A DNA stretch of 39,342 nt. It comes from Clostridia bacterium. GTDB lineage: Bacteria > Bacillota > Clostridia > UMGS1883. A model generated the notes under the pieces. The model ran no database searches. It was not told the origin of the DNA and saw nothing but the letters and a program-made list of their open reading frames with translations. The stretch spans positions 1 to 39,342 of the forward strand of contig JAFTUL010000013.1 in NCBI GenBank assembly GCA_017466275.1. Direction: 5' to 3'. This document shows, in pieces, positions 13,916 to 20,722 of the stretch. Each line of letters opens with the position of its first letter. Positions within the stretch are counted from its first letter, which is position 1. The translations under genes were made by a program, and so were the position numbers.

Positions 13916-15805
13916 TTATATAAGCTCCCAGAATAAGTCAGTATACTCCGCTGGATTCTCTATCGAAATATCTGCTATAAGAAGTGCCTGATTATAAAGA
14001 AGCTTACCAAGTTTTGCACATCTGTCCTTGTCAAGCTGCCATGTATCCTGAAGCATATAGAAAGCCTTGTGAGTGGGGTTTATCTCCAGAACTCGCTGTG
14101 CTTTCACATCGGGATGGTCGCCGGGGATTGTTGCAAAGTATTTTTCCATTTCGAGGGAAACCTCACCGTCTGTTGTAAGGCATACGGGGTGGGATTTCAG
14201 CTTATTGGAAAGACGGACTGTGGCTACCTTGCCGTCAAGAGAATCGCGGAGATAGTCAAGCATTACCTGATTTTCCTCCTGCTTTGCCTCAATATCGCTC
14301 TTTTCTTCCTCGGTTTCAATGCCGAGGTCCTTATCGTTAATGCTCTTGAACTGTTTTCCGTCAATTTCTCCAAGCATATTTATAACAAATTCGTCAACCT
14401 CGTCTGTCATATAAAGGATGGAATAACCCTTGTCCTTTAAAGGCTCTGTCTGGGGAAGATTGTCAATCTTGGCAACGGTTTCACCGCAGGCGTAGTAGAT
14501 GTATTTCTGCTGCTCGGGCATAAGCTCCACATAACGCTGGAGGGTAACAAGCTTCTTCTCATTGGAGGAATGATACAGAATCAAATCCTTGAGAAGCTCA
14601 CGGTGTGCACCGTAATCTGCAACGATACCGTATTTAAGCTGAAGCCCGAAGCTCTGCCAGAATTTTTCGTACTTTTCGGGGTCGTTATTGAGAAGCTTTT
14701 TAAGCTCCTGCTTGATTTTCTTCTCAATATTATTGCGGATTGCAGTAAGCTGACGGTCGTGCTGAAGCATTTCACGGGAAATGTTAAGCGACAAGTCCTG
14801 CGAGTCCACAACACCCTTTACAAAACGGAAATGTTCGGGAATAAGGTCCTCGCAATTGTCCATAATCATAACGCCTGAGGAATAAAGCTCCAGACCCTTT
14901 CTGTATTCCTTGGTGTAGTAGCCCATAGGAGTATTTTCGGGAACAAACAAAAGTGCCTTGTAGGAGAATGCACCCTCAACATCCGCACGGATTGTAAGGG
15001 CAGGGTCCTTCATATCAAAGAACTTGTCCTTGTAAAAGCCGTTAAGGTCCTCGTCAGAAACCTCGTCCTTGCTTCTCTGCCACAGGGGAACCATACTGTT
15101 AACGGTTTCTTCCTCGATATACTTTTCGTATTCGGGCTTGTCGGAGTCAGGTTTTTCAACCTTTCTCGATTTTTCAATATCCATTTTAATGGGGTAGCGG
15201 ATATAGTCGGAATATTTCTTTATAAGGGAACGGAGCATAAAGATTTCGAGGTATTCGCTGTATTTTTCATCCTCACCGTCTTCCTTTATCTTCATATAAA
15301 TGTCTGTACCGTGTCCGTCCTTGCCTGTTTCGGTAATTGTGTAACCGTCGGCACCGTCCGATTCCCAACAGTATGCCTGCTCTTCACCGAATGCCTTGGT
15401 GATAACAGTTACCTTTTCAGCTACCATAAATGCACTGTAAAAGCCGACACCGAACTGACCGATGATGTCAATATCCTCCTGCTTCTCCATATCGGTTTTG
15501 AACTGGAGAGAACCGCTTTTCGCAATTGTACCGAGGTTTTTTTCAAGCTCCTCGGCTGTCATACCGATACCGTTGTCGCTGACCTTGATTATACGGTTTT
15601 CCTTGTCGATTGTTACCTTAATATAAAGGTCCTCACGGCTGATGCCCGTCTTTCCGTCTGTGATGGACTTGTAGCACAGCTTGTCAAGTGCGTCAGAGGA
15701 ATTGGAAATAATCTCTCTGAGGAAAATCTCCTTGTGAGTATAAATTGAGTTAATCATCATATCCAGCAGTCTTTTGGATTCTGCTTTAAACTGCTTTTTT
15801 GCCAT
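13916..15805 (-). CDS. htpG: Molecular chaperone HtpG (Hsp90)
   Basis: A 629-aa bacterial Hsp90. The N-terminal GHKL ATPase holds EIISNSSDALDKL, DNGIGMT and GQFGVGFYSAF. The middle domain has the catalytic-arginine segment SLNISREMLQ, and the C-terminal dimerisation domain ends LLIADISIENPAEYTDLFWELI. A longer frame opens 22 codons upstream, but that extension runs through the CIRCE operator and past the promoter. I therefore start at MAKKQFKAESKRLLD (ATG at 15805), which has GGGAAG upstream. CIRCE at 15832-15858 places it under the HrcA heat-shock repressor. Single-gene unit, convergent with recA. Confidence 0.96.
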   Translation of the reverse strand: MAKKQFKAESKRLLDMMINSIYTHKEIFLREIISNSSDALDKLCYKSITDGKTGISREDLYIKVTIDKENRIIKVSDNGIGMTAEELEKNLGTIAKSGSLQFKTDMEKQEDIDIIGQFGVGFYSAFMVAEKVTVITKAFGEEQAYCWESDGADGYTITETGKDGHGTDIYMKIKEDGEDEKYSEYLEIFMLRSLIKKYSDYIRYPIKMDIEKSRKVEKPDSDKPEYEKYIEEETVNSMVPLWQRSKDEVSDEDLNGFYKDKFFDMKDPALTIRADVEGAFSYKALLFVPENTPMGYYTKEYRKGLELYSSGVMIMDNCEDLIPEHFRFVKGVVDSQDLSLNISREMLQHDRQLTAIRNNIEKKIKQELKKLLNNDPEKYEKFWQSFGLQLKYGIVADYGAHRELLKDLILYHSSNEKKLVTLQRYVELMPEQQKYIYYACGETVAKIDNLPQTEPLKDKGYSILYMTDEVDEFVINMLGEIDGKQFKSINDKDLGIETEEEKSDIEAKQEENQVMLDYLRDSLDGKVATVRLSNKLKSHPVCLTTDGEVSLEMEKYFATIPGDHPDVKAQRVLEINPTHKAFYMLQDTWQLDKDRCAKLGKLLYNQALLIADISIENPAEYTDLFWELI

Positions 15806-15831
15806 GATAAAACTTCCCTTCAAAACAAATA

Positions 15832-15858
15832 TTAGCACTCTATGGACTAGAGTGCTAA
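15832..15858 (-). promoter_or_regulatory. CIRCE operator (HrcA) of htpG
   Basis: A perfect CIRCE: TTAGCACTC, nine bases, GAGTGCTAA. It begins right after the htpG -10 element, covers the transcription start, and would be bound by HrcA at normal temperature. Confidence 0.97.
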
Positions 15859-15861
15859 TAT

Positions 15862-15890
15862 AGTTTATCATTATTGGTTGTATTTGTCAA
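15862..15890 (-). promoter_or_regulatory. htpG promoter
   Basis: On the minus strand -35 TTGACA (complement of 15885-15890), 17-bp spacer, -10 TAAACT (complement of 15862-15867). It is squeezed between the stop of the upstream ttcA-like gene (15893) and CIRCE. Confidence 0.85.
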
Positions 15891-15892
15891 TA

Positions 15893-16609
15893 TTACTCCG
15901 GGAAAATTCCAAAGTTTCCTGCGTGACTTCCCTCTATTGCAGTAAAAAGCCTCGTCTTAAAGCCGGGGTTTTCCTTTTCAAGCTGTTTTATCAGGTTTTT
16001 GGCGTATTCCCTTTTCGTTCTCTTATCCTCGGGGCAACGGTTTTTCACTATTGGAAGCTCGTATTTTTTCGCAAACCCAATTACAAAGTTTTCGGGTGCG
16101 TAAATCATGGGTCGGATAAGGGTGATGTCCTTTCTGTCAAGGTAAGTGACGGGTGAAAAACAGTTTACACGCCCCTCGTACACAAGTGACAGCATAAAGG
16201 TGTCAAGGGCATCGTCATTGTGATGACCGAGGGCAACCTTGTGGCTTCCAAGCTCCAATGCGGCATCGTGGAGTGCTCCCCGACGCATTTTTGCACAAAG
16301 GGAGCAGGGATTGGATTCTTTCCTTATGTCAAAGAGAATTTCGGCAATATCCGTTTTTTTCAGTACATATTCCACCTCAAGCTCCTTGCAAAGGTCGGAA
16401 ACAGGGGTAAAATCCATTCCGAAGCCCATATCTAAAGTTACTGCGGAAAGCTTAAAAGGCTTGGGGTAAAACATCCTCAGCCTCGCAAGACCGCACAAAA
16501 GTGCAAGGGAGTCCTTTCCGCCCGACACTCCCACGGTAATGTGGTCGTTTTCCTCTATCATTTTGTAATCATCCACACCTCGGCGGATGTAGCTTAATAA
16601 TTTCTGCAT
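15893..16609 (-). CDS. TtcA-family tRNA 2-thiocytidine biosynthesis protein
   Basis: A 238-aa PP-loop ATPase. The motif SGGKDSLALL is at 29-38 and the three cysteines expected to hold the TtcA Fe-S cluster are C100 and C103 (NPCSLCAKMRRG) and C190 (KNRCPEDKR). The segment ALGHHNDDALDTF is also typical of the TtcA/TilS superfamily. TtcA thiolates cytidine 32 of certain tRNAs. At 238 aa it is shorter than E. coli TtcA, matching the Firmicute group of TtcA-like proteins, so the exact tRNA target is uncertain. It follows the SLH-CotH gene by 11 bp and is probably co-transcribed with it. Confidence 0.88.
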   Translation of the reverse strand: MQKLLSYIRRGVDDYKMIEENDHITVGVSGGKDSLALLCGLARLRMFYPKPFKLSAVTLDMGFGMDFTPVSDLCKELEVEYVLKKTDIAEILFDIRKESNPCSLCAKMRRGALHDAALELGSHKVALGHHNDDALDTFMLSLVYEGRVNCFSPVTYLDRKDITLIRPMIYAPENFVIGFAKKYELPIVKNRCPEDKRTKREYAKNLIKQLEKENPGFKTRLFTAIEGSHAGNFGIFPE

Positions 16610-16620
16610 AATTTTCTTCC

Positions 16621-18795
16621 TTACTTGTACTTTACAATTATCGAGGCAAGCTCGGCACGGGTTATATATCCTTTCGGGTTAAGGCAAAGGTTACTATCAC
16701 CCTGCAGTATATTTTTCCCTACCGCCCACCTTACGGCATTACGGGCATCTGCTGATATATCTGTGCTATCGGCAAATCTGGAGAGATTTCCGTTTGCTTT
16801 AGGTTTTCCTGCGTAGCGATAAAGTGCCGTCACAAATTCCTCACGGGTAATGTACTGATTGGGGTTAAACGCACCCTTTGAAACTTCCGACATTATGCCC
16901 TTCCTGACTGCCCAGTTTACGGCATTTGCAAACCAGTCCCACTCATTTACATCTGTAAACTGGTTTTTTAGGGATGTCGCTTTTGCACCCGACATATTGA
17001 ACAACACCTGTGCCGTTTCACTACGCCTTACCTTTGCATATGGGTCAAAGAAGCTGTCGCTGACACCTTTCATATACCCTTTATCCGTTGCCGTTGTAAC
17101 GGAATCAAGATACCAGTCATTTTCAAGCACATCGCTGTAACGACCTTTTTTATAGGTGGTGTTCTCCGCTAAACAACTGAATATATCCTTTAAATACCAC
17201 GCTCTTTCATTTATAAAGGTACGGAGATTTTGCACATCCTCCTCCCAGCTTTGTCCCTGATGCCACATATGTGCATTGCACAATGCAGATGCCCTCAGAC
17301 GCTCGTCCTCAATTTCAAGTTCTTTTACAATGGGGTAAAGCTTTTCTTCATATATGCCTGCAAGAAGCACACGGAAAGAGTGGATTTCGAGGAGTTTTTC
17401 CCCGAAAGTGGTGTTATATACAGACAATCCGTACGACGGCTCCTGTGTATTTTCCTCATACCTGCTCTTGCCGAAGCCGAGGTCGTAGTCCCACAAGGGA
17501 CCCATCTTCATTTTTCCGTCACCGCTGTCCTTGTAAAGATATGCGGAGCTTGAGAAAAAATCCCTCGCCTTGGTAAATTCATTCATAATGTAGTAGCACG
17601 CCACACTCTCACCGTCAACGTAGTCGGTATACACTTTACCTGTTTCGGGGTTTACACCGCCGTTGTACACGGCATCCTCATACTCCTGATAGTAGGAGGC
17701 AATGTAATCCATTTCCTCCTTGGAGGCATATTCGGGGCTTTTTACAACCACGTACTGACCACGGGTAGTACGGAAGTAACAAACCTCCTCCAACGCACGG
17801 TATTCGTAGTCCATTTCCAGAAGATAACCCCCCGAAATATCCTCGGGTGATTTCATATTTTCGCAGTAGGTGAAAAATGCACCGTTTTCGGTAGTGGAAT
17901 TTCCTATGGGTAGTTCCTCTATTTCCGTTCCGTCATTTTCTTCTTCATTTTTTTCTTCAAGGTCTGTTATATTTACTCTGCCATCGCCTACCTCCACCTT
18001 TTCGGAAAGAAGATAGCTTCCGCGGTACTGTCCGTCATAATACAAGTCTATGTGCGTGTTTTCTATATTTGTTTCCATTCCCATAGCTTTGCCCAAGCCG
18101 AGGGCAATGGAATTATTCATCAGCGAAAGGTCAAGATAGTTTGCAAGAAGCACCCACGTTTTTGACTTGTTTTCAGGGTTTTCCGTCTGGAGCAGGTCAA
18201 CCTTTGTATCGGTTTTTATCTGGTAGGGCTTTTTCTTCCCTATCCACGTGCTGTTTCCACGTCCCTTGATTTGGGTCAATACTCCCTGATGCACCAACGT
18301 GCCGTCCTCTTTTAAAAGCACCATTCTGCCTGTTGCTTTATTTGATTTGTCTTCACTTGCTTCCACCCATTCGCGCCCTTTTTCCTCAGGGTTGTCGCTC
18401 ACAAGGAAAAGCGAGGGAACATTTTCAGAGAAAAGAAACCGCACCGTGTACTCTTCTTCACCATTTATAAATTTAAGCTTATAGTTACCGTCTGCACAAA
18501 AGTCGTTGAGGTTTATCCTCCTGCCGGAAATAAAAGTTTCCTTTTTTAAATCACCCTCCATATATATTTCGGAAGAATTTTCACTTCCCGCAAAGAGGGT
18601 CAGGCTTTCGGGGGTCACCGAAGAGGGAAGCACCATTGTGTTTTCATCACCAATTTTCTGCACTGACACCCTTGTATCGGGATTACTACTATCCCCAAAG
18701 GTGTAAATATCTGGTTTGTCAGATGCATAACCTGTTACTCCGAAAAGCAAAAGTACAATCAGTATTTTTATAAAATTATATTTAAAGTATCGCAT
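16621..18795 (-). CDS. Secreted CotH-family protein with three C-terminal SLH domains
   Basis: A 724-aa exported protein. It has a signal peptide (about 1-24), an N-terminal beta-rich region (about 30-140), a CotH kinase-like domain (about 140-530) with QIKGRGNSTW, the acidic catalytic area ending in PLWDYDLGFGKSRY, and three SLH repeats (about 550-724; DWYLDSVTTATDKGYMKG, DWFANAVNWAVRKGIM, ARNAVRWAVGKNIL, each followed by ITRAE/ITREE-type ends). SLH domains bind pyruvylated wall polymers, so this CotH protein should sit on the cell surface. An upstream ATG at 18819 exists, but GGAGG seven bases before the ATG at 18795 decides the start. It is the second CotH gene in the window, unlinked to the VTC cassette. 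It has its own promoter. Confidence 0.88.
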   Translation of the reverse strand: MRYFKYNFIKILIVLLLFGVTGYASDKPDIYTFGDSSNPDTRVSVQKIGDENTMVLPSSVTPESLTLFAGSENSSEIYMEGDLKKETFISGRRINLNDFCADGNYKLKFINGEEEYTVRFLFSENVPSLFLVSDNPEEKGREWVEASEDKSNKATGRMVLLKEDGTLVHQGVLTQIKGRGNSTWIGKKKPYQIKTDTKVDLLQTENPENKSKTWVLLANYLDLSLMNNSIALGLGKAMGMETNIENTHIDLYYDGQYRGSYLLSEKVEVGDGRVNITDLEEKNEEENDGTEIEELPIGNSTTENGAFFTYCENMKSPEDISGGYLLEMDYEYRALEEVCYFRTTRGQYVVVKSPEYASKEEMDYIASYYQEYEDAVYNGGVNPETGKVYTDYVDGESVACYYIMNEFTKARDFFSSSAYLYKDSGDGKMKMGPLWDYDLGFGKSRYEENTQEPSYGLSVYNTTFGEKLLEIHSFRVLLAGIYEEKLYPIVKELEIEDERLRASALCNAHMWHQGQSWEEDVQNLRTFINERAWYLKDIFSCLAENTTYKKGRYSDVLENDWYLDSVTTATDKGYMKGVSDSFFDPYAKVRRSETAQVLFNMSGAKATSLKNQFTDVNEWDWFANAVNWAVRKGIMSEVSKGAFNPNQYITREEFVTALYRYAGKPKANGNLSRFADSTDISADARNAVRWAVGKNILQGDSNLCLNPKGYITRAELASIIVKYK

Positions 18796-18827
18796 ACAGT
18801 TTCCTCCACGATTTTTCATCTTTTCCT

Positions 18828-18856
18828 ATTATACAATAAAAAAAAGCCTAAATCAA
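18828..18856 (-). promoter_or_regulatory. Promoter of the SLH-CotH gene
   Basis: On the minus strand -35 TTGATT (complement of 18851-18856), 17-bp spacer with eight T, -10 TATAAT (complement of 18828-18833). Confidence 0.75.
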
Positions 18857-18910
18857 GCTGTAAAAATCTTACTCTTTTTTAATTTGCCACGTGAGAATAA
18901 GAGAGATTAA

Positions 18911-18940
18911 AAGAGCATACAAGAGTATTTAAGAGCATTT
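18911..18940 (+). repeat. Three 10-bp phased AAGAG repeats upstream of rplM
   Basis: AAGAGCATAC, AAGAGTATTT and AAGAGCATTT follow head to tail at 18911, 18921 and 18931, with a related AAGAGAGATT just before. The 10-bp phase puts each unit on the same helix face, 33 bp before the rplM -35. It could be a protein-binding array or an upstream activating stretch. Confidence 0.5.
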
Positions 18941-18972
18941 ACTTTATAAATTAAATTATTTACAAAAAAGTG

Positions 18973-19001
18973 TTGACAAAAGGTTTTTTCTGTATTACAA
19001 T
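18973..19001 (+). promoter_or_regulatory. rplM-rpsI promoter
   Basis: Consensus -35 TTGACA (18973-18978), 17-bp spacer, -10 TACAAT (18996-19001), with an A/T-rich upstream region. Confidence 0.85.
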
Positions 19002-19047
19002 AACTCTTGCTGAAAAAAGAAATTATTATTTTTAGGAGGAAAACCAC

Positions 19048-19485
19048 ATGAAGACCACTATGGAAAAAGCAGGTCAGGTTCAGAGAAAATGGTACATTAT
19101 CGATGCAACCGGTAAGAGTGTTGGTCGTGTTGCTGCACAGGCTGCAAGCATCCTTCGCGGTAAGGAAAAGGTAACTTACACTCCCCACGTTGATTGCGGC
19201 GATCATGTAATCGTTCTCAACTGTGACAAGGCAGTATTTACAGGAAATAAGCTCCTTCAGAAGAACTACTATCGTCATACAGGTTGGATTGGCGGTCTTA
19301 AGACTGTTAGTGCAAAGGATATGATGGAGAAGAACGCTGACAGAGCTATGTATCTTGCAATCAAGGGTATGCTTCCCGCTACAACAATCGGCAGAAGCGC
19401 ACTCACAAGACTCAGAGTTTACAAGGGTAGCGAACACAACCACGAGGCTCAGATGCCCGAGGTTTGGACTCGCGACATTAAATAA
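19048..19485 (+). CDS. rplM: 50S ribosomal protein L13
   Basis: A 145-aa large-subunit protein of full length. Typical segments are [20 protein letters not shown] near the N-terminus, [30 protein letters not shown] and the C-terminal [19 protein letters not shown] strong AGGAGG precedes the ATG. It is co-transcribed with rpsI (15-bp gap), the universal pair. The two genes stand alone here, away from the large ribosomal clusters, and face the replication fork from oriC head-on. Confidence 0.98.
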   Translation: MKTTMEKAGQVQRKWYIIDATGKSVGRVAAQAASILRGKEKVTYTPHVDCGDHVIVLNCDKAVFTGNKLLQKNYYRHTGWIGGLKTVSAKDMMEKNADRAMYLAIKGMLPATTIGRSALTRLRVYKGSEHNHEAQMPEVWTRDIK

Positions 19486-19500
19486 GGGAGGGTGAATTAA

Positions 19501-19896
19501 ATGGCAATCACACAGTATTTCGGAACAGGTAGAAGAAAGAAGTCTGTTGCTCGTGTTCGCCTCGTTCCCGGTAAAGGCGAAATCACAATCAACAAGAGAA
19601 CTATTGACGATTATTTCGGACTTGAAACACTCAAGGCTATTCTCCGTCAGCCCCTCGTTGCTACAAGCACAGAAGGCAAGTTTGACGTTATTTGTAACGT
19701 ACACGGCGGTGGATTCACAGGCCAGGCAGGTGCTATCCGTCACGGTATCGCACGCGCACTTCTGAAGGTTGACGAAGAAGCTTACAGACCTGTACTTAAG
19801 CAGGCTGGCTTCCTTACTCGTGACCCCAGAATGAAGGAAAGAAAGAAATACGGCTTAAAGGGTGCTCGTCGTGCTCCCCAGTTCAGCAAAAGATAA
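19501..19896 (+). CDS. rpsI: 30S ribosomal protein S9
   Basis: A 131-aa small-subunit protein. It starts with [21 protein letters not shown], has the [19 protein letters not shown] core and ends in the conserved basic tail RRAPQFSKR whose last residues reach the decoding centre. RBS GGGAGG precedes the ATG. Transcription ends at 19922-19954. Confidence 0.98.
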   Translation: MAITQYFGTGRRKKSVARVRLVPGKGEITINKRTIDDYFGLETLKAILRQPLVATSTEGKFDVICNVHGGGFTGQAGAIRHGIARALLKVDEEAYRPVLKQAGFLTRDPRMKERKKYGLKGARRAPQFSKR

Positions 19897-19921
19897 CTTT
19901 CTTATCTTACAGAACGTATTC

Positions 19922-19957
19922 AAAACCCCACAACCAATATGGTTGTGGGGTTTTTGT
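19922..19957 (+). terminator. Bidirectional terminator after rpsI
   Basis: AAAACCCCACAACC pairs perfectly with GGTTGTGGGGTTTT over a five-base loop, followed by T-runs on both strands. It therefore ends both rpsI and the convergent gene whose stop is at 19957. Confidence 0.92.
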
Positions 19958-20706
19958 TACTCTATTGCTTCTCCTTCCTGAGGGGTTGGCTCAGTTACAG
20001 GCTCTTTTTCGGGGGTTGTTTCGGGAACTTCGGGAGTTACTGCGGGAGCTTCCTCACCCGCTGTTTCTTCGGGGAGTTCTTCCGGCTCTTCCTCCTCAAA
20101 ACCACGGCTATCGTAGGTTATGGAAATAATTTTGTCACTTTCCGTTTCAACCTCACTCTGGAAAAACACACTGCTTCCGCCCTGATTTTTTATGATATAG
20201 ATAAATGCATCTGCAGAAATTCTTTTTCCGTTATCCCTGATGTCGGTTTCCGAGGTGATATAAACCTTTTTCCGTGAATTTACCTTTTTTCCCGAGGCAT
20301 CATACCAGTCGGCAAAAACGGCATATCCGTTTCCGCTTTCCATATGGTAAACTCCGTCGGGGTCAAAGGTTATTTCCCATTTTTGAGTGGTTTCTACTAC
20401 TTCTTCCTCGGGTTCTTCCTCTTCTTCCACCTCTATTACGGGCGGTATAGGGGGGTCCTCCGTTTCTTTTCTGAAGCTTATATTCCCTCTTAACACCAAT
20501 ACTCCCAAAATTACTGTTATCAGCAGTACAACGGCAAGCCCTACTGCCACATAAGGGAGTATGGATGTTTTTTCCTCCTCCTTACGGGCTTTTGTTATTC
20601 TTGCCCTGCTGTATTCGTCCCTTGGGCTTCTGTCGACATGGGGTTTATCCTCTAAAATTTCAATTTCATCGGGTTTAAATATGAAAGTGTTGTCTTTGTC
20701 GTTCAT
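19957..20706 (-). CDS. Single-pass membrane protein with acidic Pro/Glu-rich regions (unknown)
   Basis: A 249-aa protein that I do not recognise. A charged cytoplasmic N-terminus (1-48, including KPHVDRSPRDEYSRARITKARKEEE) precedes one membrane helix (about 49-72). Outside lie an acidic linker (about 82-108, many Glu), a compact beta-rich domain (about 109-200; WEITFDPDGVYHMESGNGYAVFADWYDASG) and a second acidic Pro/Glu/Thr tail. There is no signal peptide, so topology is N-in. It follows gyrA by 16 bp and should be read from the same transcript, which is the only functional hint. The low-complexity tails suggest a wall-spanning spacer. Confidence 0.8.
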   Translation of the reverse strand: MNDKDNTFIFKPDEIEILEDKPHVDRSPRDEYSRARITKARKEEEKTSILPYVAVGLAVVLLITVILGVLVLRGNISFRKETEDPPIPPVIEVEEEEEPEEEVVETTQKWEITFDPDGVYHMESGNGYAVFADWYDASGKKVNSRKKVYITSETDIRDNGKRISADAFIYIIKNQGGSSVFFQSEVETESDKIISITYDSRGFEEEEPEELPEETAGEEAPAVTPEVPETTPEKEPVTEPTPQEGEAIE

Positions 20707-20722
20707 AATTTAACCTCCCTTA

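Noticed and set aside
15806-15871. 22-codon N-terminal extension of htpG
   Set aside because: It would be encoded by the CIRCE operator and lie upstream of the transcription start; the family start MAKKQFKAE has its own ribosome site.
18898-18945. Possible CRISPR array from the AAGAG repeats
   Set aside because: Units are 10 bp without spacers, only three copies and no cas genes nearby.
18907-19743. 278-codon minus-strand frame across rplM and rpsI
   Set aside because: Shadow of two universally conserved ribosomal genes and their promoter; unlike any known protein.
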